A stretch of DNA of 46,568 nucleotides from Bacillota bacterium (GTDB lineage: Bacteria > Bacillota > Clostridia > Lachnospirales > Lachnospiraceae), in assembly GCA_023436065.1 (NCBI GenBank), contig JAEZKU010000007.1:1-46568 (forward strand). Direction: 5' to 3'. Below the pieces are notes generated by a model. That model ran no database searches. It was not told the DNA's origin and saw only the letters and a list, made by a program, of their open reading frames with translations. Positions 39,232 through 46,568 of the stretch are shown piece after piece. A program made the translations under genes and the position numbers. The number at the start of each line of letters is the position of its first letter. Within the stretch, counting starts at the first letter, position 1.

Positions 39232-39377
39232 GTAAGCAGTAATAGAAGATATTAAGGTGCAAAAAGCAGTAATAGAAAAAATTATGTTGCAATAAGCTGG
39301 AATAGAAAAAATATGTTGCAGTAAGCTATAATAGAAAAGTATGTTGTAGTAAGCAATAATAGAAAAAATATATTGTA
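39232..39377 (+). repeat. Five degenerate tandem repeats of 28-30 bases
   Basis: Copies begin at 39232, 39262, 39292, 39321 and 39349 with lengths 30, 30, 29, 28 and 29. The shared pattern is roughly gTAAGCnnTAATAGAAAAAATATGTTGcA. It sits just after the second feo operon and before a terminator, within a 408-base stretch without genes. The copies are contiguous with no spacers, so this is not a CRISPR array. An antisense frame through it only reflects the repeat. Confidence 0.8.
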
Positions 39378-39397
39378 GAAATAATATGATAAGAAAG

Positions 39398-39431
39398 ATG
39401 CGTCTTTGATCTTGGATCCGAGGCGCATTTT
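39398..39431 (+). terminator. Terminator of the second feo operon
   Basis: ATGCGTCT (39398-39405) pairs with AGGCGCAT (39421-39428), including one G-T pair, followed by TTTTCC. The rest of the gap to dgt (39432-39600) shows nothing clear. Confidence 0.65.
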
Positions 39432-39622
39432 CCATTGCAAGATGTGGGAAATATCGGAGATACCAGCGACTGAAGGATTTATATGTGTTAGGAGAAGATG
39501 ATCGCGAAATGTAGGCATGATCGAAATGAGAAAATAATTTTTGAAATAAAAAAGGAAATAGGAAGACCTTGTAGAATATTAGTAGTATAAGTTTTATTGA
39601 GCACGGAAAGGGAGGGATTACC

Positions 39623-40645
39623 ATGGAGCAAAGCTTGAATATCAGACAAATGCTGGAAAAGAGAGAGCATGAAATTTTAAGTCCTTATGCTGCATTTTCA
39701 GACCAGTCCCTTGGAAGGGACCGTTACGAGGAGCCCTGCGATATCCGCCCGATTTATCAAAGGGACAGGGATCGTATTCTGCATTCTAAAGCCTTTCGCA
39801 GACTCAAGCATAAGACACAGGTATTTCTTGCCCCGGAGGGAGATCATTATCGAACCCGCCTCACCCATACCCTGGAGGTGGCTCAGATTGCAAGGACGAT
39901 AGCAAAAGCATTGTTGTTGAATGAGGATTTGACAGAGGCTATTGCTTTGAGCCATGATTTGGGACATACCCCATTTGGCCATGCGGGAGAGCGCGCGCTG
40001 AACAGAATCTGTCCGGTGGGCTTTGAACATCATATACAGAGCATTCGGGTGGTTGAGATTTTAGAGAACCACGGTCAAGGGATTAACCTTGCCAAGGAAG
40101 TCAGGGATGGGATCAGAAACCATATGACAGAAGGCAGACCTGCTACGTTGGAGGGGAAGATTGTCCGCTTGTGTGATAAAATCGCATATATTAACCACGA
40201 TATCGATGACGCAATTCGCGGTCAGATTATCTGTGAAGAAGAGATCCCGAAGGAGTTTACCGACGTAATCGGACACAGTCTCGGGAAAAGACTGGATACC
40301 CTGATTCATGATATTGTAACAAACAGCCGGGGTAAAAATGATATTATCATGTCTCCCAATATCGAGGCTGCGATGCATAGCCTGAGGGAGTTCATGTTTG
40401 AAAGCGTATATATGAATAAGAAAGCAAAAAGCCAGGAGGAGCAAGCGGAAAGACTTTTGGAGATGCTGTTTGATTATTATATGCATAACCTTGAGAAGCT
40501 TCCGGAAGAATTTATTCAGAGGATGGAACAAAGACAGGAGCCAGCTTATCGGGCTGTCTGTGACTATATTGCAGGAATGACGGATCGTTATGCGGTCACA
40601 AAGTTCAAGGAGCTTATGATCCCATCGGCATGGAGTGTATACTAG
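39623..40645 (+). CDS. dgt: Deoxyguanosinetriphosphate triphosphohydrolase-like protein
   Basis: This 340-residue HD-domain dNTP triphosphohydrolase (Dgt family) releases triphosphate from dNTPs. Metal-binding HD residues: H in TRLTHTLEVAQIARTIAKAL (about 80), the HD of ALSHDLGHTPFGHAGERAL (about 110-128), and D in VRLCDKIAYINHDIDDAIRG (about 182-200). The start MEQSLNIRQMLEKREHE fits the family, with GGGAGGGATTACC before the ATG. The order dgt-dnaG-rpoD is common in Clostridia and is intact here. Confidence 0.95.
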   Translation: MEQSLNIRQMLEKREHEILSPYAAFSDQSLGRDRYEEPCDIRPIYQRDRDRILHSKAFRRLKHKTQVFLAPEGDHYRTRLTHTLEVAQIARTIAKALLLNEDLTEAIALSHDLGHTPFGHAGERALNRICPVGFEHHIQSIRVVEILENHGQGINLAKEVRDGIRNHMTEGRPATLEGKIVRLCDKIAYINHDIDDAIRGQIICEEEIPKEFTDVIGHSLGKRLDTLIHDIVTNSRGKNDIIMSPNIEAAMHSLREFMFESVYMNKKAKSQEEQAERLLEMLFDYYMHNLEKLPEEFIQRMEQRQEPAYRAVCDYIAGMTDRYAVTKFKELMIPSAWSVY

Positions 40646-40719
40646 GAGAAAGTCTAGACTCCTGACGGTAGTCAGCATATAAATTATTTTACTTTGAAAT
40701 GAGACGGGAGGGGTGCACT

Positions 40720-42510
40720 ATGTTTTATTCGGACGAGCTGGTTGAAGAAATCAGAAGCAGAAATGATATCGTAAGTGTCATTGGCTCCTACATAAGACTG
40801 CAGAAAAAAGGCAGCAATCATATGGGACTGTGCCCTTTTCATAATGAGAAGACACCATCTTTTTCCGTCAGTGCCTCTAAGCAGATGTACCATTGCTTTG
40901 GCTGCGGGGTCGGAGGAAATGTATTCACCTTTATTATGGAATATGAGAATTATTCTTTTCTTGAGGCGCTTCGCTTTTTGGCGGAGCGTGCCGGAATAGC
41001 TCTTCCGGAACAGGAATATTCCGAGGAACAGAAGCGGCAGGCAGATCTAAAGAGCAGACTTCTGGAAGCGAATAAGTTGGCAGCTACCTATTTTTATTAT
41101 CAATTCAAAAATCTGGAGGGACAAGCTGCCTATGATTATCTGATCAAGCGTGGTCTTTCCGAGGATACCATCAAGCATTTCGGACTTGGATACAGTAACC
41201 GCTACAGTGATGATTTATACCGTTACTTAAAAAAGCAGGGATATGAGGATGAATTTCTGGCTCAATCAGGACTTGTTACAATTGATGAACGCTTAGGCGG
41301 CAGGGACAAGTTCAGGGACAGAGTCATGTTCCCGATTATGGATGCAAACCACAGAGTGATCGGGTTTGGTGGCAGGGTAATGGGAAATGTGGGGCCGGAG
41401 GTGCCCAAGTATCTAAATACTCCGGAAACCAGAGTTTTTGAGAAAAGTCGTAATCTTTACGGACTAAATTATGCAAAGGCCTCGAGAAAGAATTATTTTC
41501 TGATCTGCGAGGGATATATGGATGTCATCGCATTGCATCAGGCGGGCTTTACCAATGCAGTGGCGGCACTGGGAACTGCATTTACAGGCTTTCATGCCAA
41601 TCTGCTGAAACGCTACACGAACGAGGTGCTTTTGACCTTTGATAGTGATCAGGCCGGAACTCAGGCAGCACTTCGGGCAATTCCGATTTTAAAAGAGGCA
41701 GGGCTTTCAATCAAAGTAATCAATATGAAACCGTACAAGGATCCGGACGAATTTATCAAAGCCCTTGGAGCAGAGGAATACCAGAAGCGGATCAATGAGG
41801 CAAGGAGCAGCTTCTTCTTTGAAATCGATGTTTTACAGAAGGATTATGACATGGGAGATCCGGAACAGAAGACAAGGTTCTTTCATGAAACAGCGAAAAA
41901 GCTGATTGGTTTTAGCGAGGAATTGGAACGTAATTTCTATATAGAAGCGATTGCAAAGGCATATCAGATAGACATCGAACAGCTAAGGCGGCTGGTGAAT
42001 AAAATCGGTTCCCAGATTGTGATCGGTGTCGGTGAACCAAAGGAGTTTAAGCATGAAGCGGTAAAGGCTAAGAAGGCACCGGAGGACGGGATATCTAAAT
42101 CACAGAAACTGATGCTGACCTGGCTGATCGAGGACCATTCTCTCTTCGAGAAAATCAAAGGTCTATTAGGGCCTGAGGATTTCACGGAAGGGATTTATAT
42201 GGAGGTAGCGCAACTGGTATTTGAACAGTATGAGAAGGAGCAGACAGTGAATCCTGCCAAAATTATCAACTGCTTCGAAAGTAAGGAGGAGCAGTCTGAG
42301 GTGGCGGCGCTCTTCTCAGCGGGGATCCGGGGAGATATGGATGAGGCCGGATGGCAGAAGGCCCTGACCGACACGGTGCTCCGGCTAAAGGAGAACAGCC
42401 TGGATATTCAGAGCAAAAAAGCGATCGAGGTAAATGACACGGCACTGCTGATGAAGATTATCAATGAGAAGACTGAGCTGAAAAAACGTAGTATCACCTT
42501 CAGCAATTAG
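40720..42510 (+). CDS. dnaG: DNA primase
   Basis: DnaG makes RNA primers at the replication fork; this one has 596 residues. The zinc-binding domain is CHC2-type: C38, H41, C59, C62 (CPFHNEKTPSF...YHCFGCG). A catalytic Toprim domain lies at about 255-345: FLICEGYMDVIALHQAG, then LLTFDSDQAGTQAALRA with the DxD. A C-terminal helicase-interaction domain follows from about 450. The ATG at 40720 is chosen for GGGAGGGG 7 bases upstream; the in-frame ATG at 40699 adds only seven residues and has no site. rpoD follows after 102 bases. Confidence 0.97.
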   Translation: MFYSDELVEEIRSRNDIVSVIGSYIRLQKKGSNHMGLCPFHNEKTPSFSVSASKQMYHCFGCGVGGNVFTFIMEYENYSFLEALRFLAERAGIALPEQEYSEEQKRQADLKSRLLEANKLAATYFYYQFKNLEGQAAYDYLIKRGLSEDTIKHFGLGYSNRYSDDLYRYLKKQGYEDEFLAQSGLVTIDERLGGRDKFRDRVMFPIMDANHRVIGFGGRVMGNVGPEVPKYLNTPETRVFEKSRNLYGLNYAKASRKNYFLICEGYMDVIALHQAGFTNAVAALGTAFTGFHANLLKRYTNEVLLTFDSDQAGTQAALRAIPILKEAGLSIKVINMKPYKDPDEFIKALGAEEYQKRINEARSSFFFEIDVLQKDYDMGDPEQKTRFFHETAKKLIGFSEELERNFYIEAIAKAYQIDIEQLRRLVNKIGSQIVIGVGEPKEFKHEAVKAKKAPEDGISKSQKLMLTWLIEDHSLFEKIKGLLGPEDFTEGIYMEVAQLVFEQYEKEQTVNPAKIINCFESKEEQSEVAALFSAGIRGDMDEAGWQKALTDTVLRLKENSLDIQSKKAIEVNDTALLMKIINEKTELKKRSITFSN

Positions 42511-42612
42511 CCTGTTTATGCGGTATTGAGGGACTTAAGTGTCCTGGGGGACTGCATATTTCATCAAATGATGGTTAAAATATAAAAAGAGTTGAAGAAG
42601 GAAGGATTATCT

Positions 42613-43707
42613 ATGGACGAAAGTATCGTTAAGTTTACGGAGAGGTTGAAGGAGCTGTTGGTTTTTGCAGAAAAAAAGAAGAATGTCCTGGAATTTCAGG
42701 AGGTAAATGACTTTTTTGTAGATATGGAGCTGGATCCGCAACGTATCGAGAAAATTTACGACTTCCTGGACAAGCATAATGTGGATGTTCTTCGAATCTC
42801 TGAGGAGGATGAGGAAGATATCCTTCTGGAGGAGGATGAGGATCTGGAACCCCTGGATTTAACCATACCGGAGGGAATTAGCATAGAGGATCCTGTCCGT
42901 ATGTATCTGAAGGAAATCGGCAAAGTTCCTTTGCTGAATGCAGATGAAGAGATCGAACTGGCAAGAAGGATGGAGGATGGTGATGATTATGCCAAGAAGC
43001 GCCTGGCAGAAGCGAACCTTCGTCTCGTTGTCAGCATCGCGAAACGTTATGTTGGTAGGGGAATGTTGTTTCTGGATCTGATTCAGGAAGGAAATCTGGG
43101 ACTGATTAAAGCAGTGGAGAAGTTTGATTATCGCAAGGGTTACAAGTTTAGTACTTATGCTACCTGGTGGATCAGACAGGCAATTACGCGAGCAATTGCA
43201 GACCAGGCAAGGACAATTCGAATTCCGGTTCATATGGTGGAGACTATCAATAAACTGACCCGTGTACAGCGACAGTTGCTGCAGGAGTTGGGCAGAGAGC
43301 CTTCTCCTGAGGAAATCTCTGAAGTGATGAATATGCCGGTTGACAGAGTAAGGGAAATCCAGAAGATTTCCCAGGAACCGGTTTCGCTGGAGACTCCCAT
43401 TGGTGAAGAGGAGGACAGCCATCTCGGTGACTTTATTCAGGATGATAACGTTCCGGTACCGGCAGAAGCGGCTGCATTTACCTTGTTGAAGGAACAACTC
43501 GTAGAGGTCCTTGGGACATTGACAGAGAGAGAGCAGAAGGTGCTCCGCCTGCGTTTCGGTCTGGACGATGGCAGGGCTCGTACCCTGGAGGAGGTTGGTA
43601 AGGAATTCAACGTCACCAGAGAGCGTATCCGCCAGATTGAAGCAAAAGCACTTCGTAAGCTCAGACATCCGAGCAGAAGCCGTAAACTGAAGGATTATCT
43701 GGAATAG
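42613..43707 (+). CDS. rpoD: Primary RNA polymerase sigma factor (SigA/RpoD)
   Basis: This is the main sigma factor, with 364 residues, like Firmicutes SigA. A short region 1.1 with an acidic run (EEDEEDILLEEDEDLEPLD, about 64-82) precedes region 1.2 (IEDPVRMYLKEIGKVPLL). Region 2 has NLRLVVSIAKRYVGRGMLFLDLIQEGNLGLIKAVEKFDYRKGYKFSTYATWWIRQAITRAI, including the -10 recognition helix. Region 4 ends VTRERIRQIEAKALRKLRHPSR, the -35 helix. The start MDESIVKFTERLKELL at 42613 has GAAGGAAGGA upstream. It fits the TTGACA/TATAAT promoters seen across the window. Confidence 0.98.
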   Translation: MDESIVKFTERLKELLVFAEKKKNVLEFQEVNDFFVDMELDPQRIEKIYDFLDKHNVDVLRISEEDEEDILLEEDEDLEPLDLTIPEGISIEDPVRMYLKEIGKVPLLNADEEIELARRMEDGDDYAKKRLAEANLRLVVSIAKRYVGRGMLFLDLIQEGNLGLIKAVEKFDYRKGYKFSTYATWWIRQAITRAIADQARTIRIPVHMVETINKLTRVQRQLLQELGREPSPEEISEVMNMPVDRVREIQKISQEPVSLETPIGEEEDSHLGDFIQDDNVPVPAEAAAFTLLKEQLVEVLGTLTEREQKVLRLRFGLDDGRARTLEEVGKEFNVTRERIRQIEAKALRKLRHPSRSRKLKDYLE

Positions 43708-43739
43708 GAAGCAGAAAACGCTTAATACTATATAGTAGG

Positions 43740-43838
43740 AAGAGGAGAACGGCTTCCTTCATGCAGAGAAAAAGCTATGCCTTATGTCTCTGAATGGGGA
43801 AGTGGTTCTCCTCTTGTCGTTCCGGTAGCGAAGCCGGA
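43740..43838 (+). other. Structured intergenic element after rpoD
   Basis: AAGAGGAGAAC (43740-43750) pairs perfectly with GTTCTCCTCTT (43805-43815). Inside, CTTCC pairs with GGAAG (43753-43757 with 43798-43802), and CAGAGA with TCTCTG (about 43764 and 43786). A second hairpin TCCGG/CCGGA follows (43821-43838). No T-run follows either hairpin. It may be an untranslated RNA or the 3' end of the rpoD message. No family was recognised. Confidence 0.55.
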
Positions 43839-43974
43839 GGCACCTGGTAGGGAGGAAATGATTCTTCAGTGGAAAATATAAGGGAATAATGTTACAATTA
43901 CTAATATAATAAGATGATTCCGAGACTGCGTTGATAGCAAGGTTCGGAAAATAATATATCATATGGAGTAAAAA

Positions 43975-44694
43975 ATGCAGCTTTCAAGACGTCTACAAGC
44001 CGTAGCAGATTTAGTAACACAAGGAATGCGTGTCGCGGATGTGGGGTGTGACCATGCATACACCTCGATCTATCTGGCAGACTGGGGAATATCACCACAG
44101 GTGATTGCCATGGATGTGAATCAGGGACCTGTCGATAAAGCGAAGGAAAATGTCAAACGGTATGGCTGTGCTGACAGAATTGAAGTAAAGAAGTCGGATG
44201 GATTAGAAAAATTAAAGCCCGGTGAAGTGGATGCCATTCTGATCGGAGGCATGGGTGGAGCACTTACCATTGAAATATTGAATAAAAGACCCGATATTTT
44301 GAAAGAAATCAAGGAATTAATCCTCCAGCCCCAGTCTGAGATCTGTAAGGTGCGTAATATGCTGATGGATTCAGGGTTTCTTATTATAAAGGAGAATATG
44401 GTCCTGGAAGATGGTAAGTATTATATGATGATGAAAGCAGTTCAGCAGACGAGTGTAGTAAACAAGGAGGATTATATCCTGACGAAGCAGGAGCATCTGT
44501 ACTACGGGCGTCTTTTATTGGAGTCAAAGCATCCGATTCTGAAGGAATATCTGAACTGGGAGCTGGGGATTTGTGAAGAGGTTCTTGGAAATCTAAATCT
44601 TGAGCAGACAGACAATGCACTTGCTCGTAAAAAAGATTTTTTAGCAAAGATAGATTTAATACACAGCGGACTAGAATATTTCGATAAGGAGTGA
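43975..44694 (+). CDS. trmK: tRNA (adenine(22)-N1)-methyltransferase TrmK
   Basis: It methylates N1 of A22 in tRNA. The 239-residue product is a Rossmann-fold SAM-dependent enzyme: QLSRRLQAVADLVTQGMRVADVGCDHAYTSIYLA (about 2-35) holds the SAM loop DVGCDHA. AMDVNQGPVDKAKENVKRYG (about 45-64), LIGGMGGALTIEIL (about 90-103) and LILQPQ (about 117) are conserved family pieces. A helical C-terminal part follows. Position after rpoD is the usual Firmicutes place; the Nif3-like gene that commonly follows trmK is replaced here by a nucleoside kinase. The start follows AATATATCATATGGAGTAAAA. Confidence 0.95.
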   Translation: MQLSRRLQAVADLVTQGMRVADVGCDHAYTSIYLADWGISPQVIAMDVNQGPVDKAKENVKRYGCADRIEVKKSDGLEKLKPGEVDAILIGGMGGALTIEILNKRPDILKEIKELILQPQSEICKVRNMLMDSGFLIIKENMVLEDGKYYMMMKAVQQTSVVNKEDYILTKQEHLYYGRLLLESKHPILKEYLNWELGICEEVLGNLNLEQTDNALARKKDFLAKIDLIHSGLEYFDKE

Positions 44695-44699
44695 TGACC

Positions 44700-46364
44700 A
44701 TGAATACGAATGTAATAGTGAAAATAGGGGATAAGGAATATGAATACCCTGCCAACACCACTTTGCTTGAGATAAGCAGGGATTTTCAAAAGGATTATGA
44801 GAATCAAATCATTCTGGCATTTGTAAATAACAAGCTCAGAGAGCTTTTTAAAAAAGTTACTGATAATTGTACCATCAGCTTTGTGACCACATCGGATGAT
44901 GCCGGACAAAAAACATATCAGCGCGGTATGATTTTGATGATGCTGAAGGCAATCTATGCGGAATTTGGGAATGAGAATGTGGAAAAGGTATCTGTGGAAT
45001 ATACCGTAAACAATGGACTGTACTGTGATTATGAGGGAGTTTTTCCTCTGACGGAAGAAAGAATAGCTTCCATTAAGCAAAGAATGAAGGACCTGGTTCA
45101 GAGGGATATTCCCTTTATGAAACGCAGTGTAGGAACAGATGATGCCATTGAGCTGTTCCGCCAGTATCGTATGTATGATAAGCAAAAGCTGTTCCGCTAT
45201 CGTCGTGTATCCAAGACCAATGTCTACAGTCTGGATGGCTTTGAGGATTACTATTATGGATATATGCCACCGAGTACGGGAATGCTTCCGTATTTTGACC
45301 TGATGTTGTATGAGGACGGGCTTTTGCTGCTACTTCCGAATAAGAAGAGCCCTACCGTTGTGGAGCACTTTGTTCCACAGAAAAAGCTTTATGAGACATT
45401 GAGAGAATCCAATGATTGGGCAAGGATGATGGATATCCCTAATGTGGCTGCATTAAATGAAGTCATAGCCCATGGAAAGCTGAATGAATTAATTCTGGTT
45501 CAGGAAGCCTTGCAGGAGAAGAAAATCAGTAACATTGCTGAGGCAATCAAGAATGCGGGCAGTATGAAATTTATCATGATCGCCGGACCCTCCTCATCAG
45601 GCAAGACTACCTTTTCCTATCGACTCAGCATCCAGCTGAAGGCTCATGGTCTTAAGCCTCATCCGATTGCTGTGGATAATTATTTCGTGGATCGGGAGAG
45701 GACACCGAGGGATGAAAAGGGAGAGTTTAATTTCGAATCTCTGCATGCAATTGATCTTGAGCAGTTTAATAAGGATATGACAGATCTGCTGAATGGGAAG
45801 ACGGTTCAGATACCGGATTTCAACTTTATCAGTGGTAGAAGAGAATATAAGGGAAACTTCCTGAACTTGGGACCGGAAGACATCCTTGTCATAGAGGGCA
45901 TCCACGGACTGAATGATGCGTTGTCCTATTCCCTTCCGAGGGAAAGCAAATTTAAGATTTATATCAGCGCCTTGACTCAGCTGAATATTGACGAGCATAA
46001 CCGTATTCCTACCACGGATGGCCGTCTGCTCCGCAGAATGGTGAGGGATGCGAGAACCAGAGGTGCATCTGCACAGAAGACGATTTCAATGTGGCCCTCG
46101 GTAAGAAGAGGAGAGGATGAGAATATCTTTCCGTTCCAGGAGGACGCAGATGTGATGTTCAATTCAGCTCTGATTTACGAGTTGGCAGTATTAAAGCAGT
46201 ATGCGGAACCGATCTTATTTGGGATTGACAGAGATTGCGCAGAATATGTGGAAGCAAAGAGATTACTGAAGTTTCTTGATTATTTTATTGGGGCACCGAG
46301 TGAGACGGTTCCTTCAAATTCCATACTGAAGGAATTTGTAGGGGGAAGCTGTTTCAAAGTATGA
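44700..46364 (+). CDS. TGS-domain/uridine-kinase-like nucleoside kinase
   Basis: This 554-residue multidomain protein begins with an N-terminal TGS-like domain (IVKIGDKEYEYPANTTLLEISRDFQ, about 4-28) and a threonyl-tRNA-synthetase-like second module (about 65-170). The C-terminal uridine kinase/phosphoribulokinase domain has P-loop MIAGPSSSGKTTFSYRLSIQL (about 293-313), the substrate stretch AVDNYFVDRERTPRDEKGEFNFESLHAID (about 326-354) and VIEGIHGLND (about 397). The substrate is not fixed for this family. The ATG at 44700 is chosen because AAGGAG lies 8 bases upstream; ATG 44694 and GTG 44691 overlap the trmK stop. The two genes are probably coupled. Confidence 0.9.
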   Translation: MNTNVIVKIGDKEYEYPANTTLLEISRDFQKDYENQIILAFVNNKLRELFKKVTDNCTISFVTTSDDAGQKTYQRGMILMMLKAIYAEFGNENVEKVSVEYTVNNGLYCDYEGVFPLTEERIASIKQRMKDLVQRDIPFMKRSVGTDDAIELFRQYRMYDKQKLFRYRRVSKTNVYSLDGFEDYYYGYMPPSTGMLPYFDLMLYEDGLLLLLPNKKSPTVVEHFVPQKKLYETLRESNDWARMMDIPNVAALNEVIAHGKLNELILVQEALQEKKISNIAEAIKNAGSMKFIMIAGPSSSGKTTFSYRLSIQLKAHGLKPHPIAVDNYFVDRERTPRDEKGEFNFESLHAIDLEQFNKDMTDLLNGKTVQIPDFNFISGRREYKGNFLNLGPEDILVIEGIHGLNDALSYSLPRESKFKIYISALTQLNIDEHNRIPTTDGRLLRRMVRDARTRGASAQKTISMWPSVRRGEDENIFPFQEDADVMFNSALIYELAVLKQYAEPILFGIDRDCAEYVEAKRLLKFLDYFIGAPSETVPSNSILKEFVGGSCFKV

Positions 46365-46370
46365 GCAGCA

Positions 46371-46568
46371 CGATAAGCCGGGTTCTGTCTTGAATGGTCA
46401 TCTATCTTGACCACATGTTGCCATGTGGCTCCAGTACCCAAAGGTACTACGCGACCTACCCTAAAGCACGGCGGGCAACCGTATCGCTTTATGTTCGGTC
46501 TTGCTTCGAGTGGGGTTTACATAGCCCCTACTGTTACCAGTAAGGCGGTGGTCTCTTAAGCCACCTTT
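46371..46568 (-). ncRNA. rnpB: RNase P RNA, 3' part (truncated by the window end)
   Basis: This is the catalytic RNA of ribonuclease P, which matures tRNA 5' ends. On the minus strand the 3' end reads ACAGAACCCGGCTTATCGTG, the conserved rnpB 3' segment. Further in are GGTTGCCCGCCGTGCTTTAG and GGGTAGGTCGCGTAGTACC, matching the family core near P9 to P11. The 5' half with the GAGGAAAGTCCGGGC segment lies beyond the window. It starts just 7 bases after the nucleoside kinase stop and is convergent with it. Confidence 0.93.

Noticed and set aside
39232..39377. CRISPR array
   Set aside because: Units are contiguous and degenerate, with no unique spacers and no cas genes in the window.
39130..39624. 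A minus-strand open frame of about 164 codons with a repeated peptide pattern
   Set aside because: The peptide repeats come from the tandem DNA repeats at 39232-39377. There is no ribosome site and the frame crosses the Cys-rich gene and the feo terminator.
40061..40678. Antisense frame of 205 codons over dgt
   Set aside because: It lies opposite a conserved dgt gene, without a start signal or recognisable product.
42859..43668. A 269-codon open frame on the minus strand inside rpoD
   Set aside because: It is fully antisense to a clear sigma-factor gene, has no ribosome site and its translation shows no recognisable domain. It is a shadow of rpoD codon use.
44502..45185. Antisense frame of 227 codons over trmK and the nucleoside kinase
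   Set aside because: It covers two well-supported genes on the other strand and has no ribosome site.

Overview
This window looks like a chromosomal segment of an anaerobic, low-GC Gram-positive bacterium of the class Clostridia, most likely Lachnospiraceae. The pointers are the short SigA-type rpoD followed by trmK, the cdaA-cdaR pair, two ferrous-iron (feo) systems each ending in a tiny Cys-rich membrane protein, a CDP-glycerol (teichoic-acid type) cluster, a ClpX with an acidic N-terminus, and strong AGGAGG ribosome binding sites with TTGACA-17-TATAAT promoters. The assignment is inferred from gene content; no database search was possible.

Layout. 1-1371: an IS256-family transposase gene, with terminal repeats I could not pair. 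1447-5188: a DtxR-type iron regulator divergent from feoA-feoA-feoB and a 46-residue Cys-rich protein; both facing promoters carry a TTAG-n6-CTAA-like box over the -10. 5268-9966: an HD-GYP protein, two membrane proteins of unknown function, the c-di-AMP synthase cdaA, its partner cdaR and an HPr. 9971-12018: a promoter inside a 20-bp palindrome, a probable structured RNA, and leuA. 12318-19218: teichoic-acid-like polymer synthesis and export (GT2/glycerophosphotransferase fusion, TagG/TagH-type exporter, tagD, two more glycerophosphotransferases). It converges on an LCP ligase gene and a polyprenyl glycosylphosphotransferase gene (19463-21947, minus strand). 22153-22277: a compact inverted-repeat element that folds as a four-way junction, just before htrA. 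24322-26141: clpX and a small zinc-ribbon protein. 26228-31266: a complete branched-chain amino-acid type ABC transporter (livK, then livHMGF). 31334-36380: a cytidylate-kinase-like protein, two PLP aminotransferases, a lone receiver domain, queH and two small proteins. 36550-39214: a second feo operon (feoA, a His-rich feoB, Cys-rich protein) behind a strong promoter with a Fur-like box. 39623-46364: housekeeping genes dgt, dnaG, rpoD, trmK and a TGS/uridine-kinase-like protein. 46371 to the end: the 3' part of RNase P RNA on the minus strand.

How the parts work together. The two feo systems probably serve the same substrate (Fe2+) under different regulators: DtxR-like at the first, Fur-family-like at the second. 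The cell-envelope genes form one functional block: CMP-glycerol activation by TagD, glycerol-phosphate transfer, export by the TagGH-like ABC pair, and anchoring by LCP. The replication/transcription block dgt-dnaG-rpoD-trmK is ordinary. The least explained items are non-coding: the four-way-junction element before htrA, the structured RNA before leuA, a possible H-type pseudoknot after the first feoB, a Shine-Dalgarno separated from the tagD start by a hairpin, palindromes over two -35 boxes, and a five-copy degenerate tandem repeat after the second feo operon.
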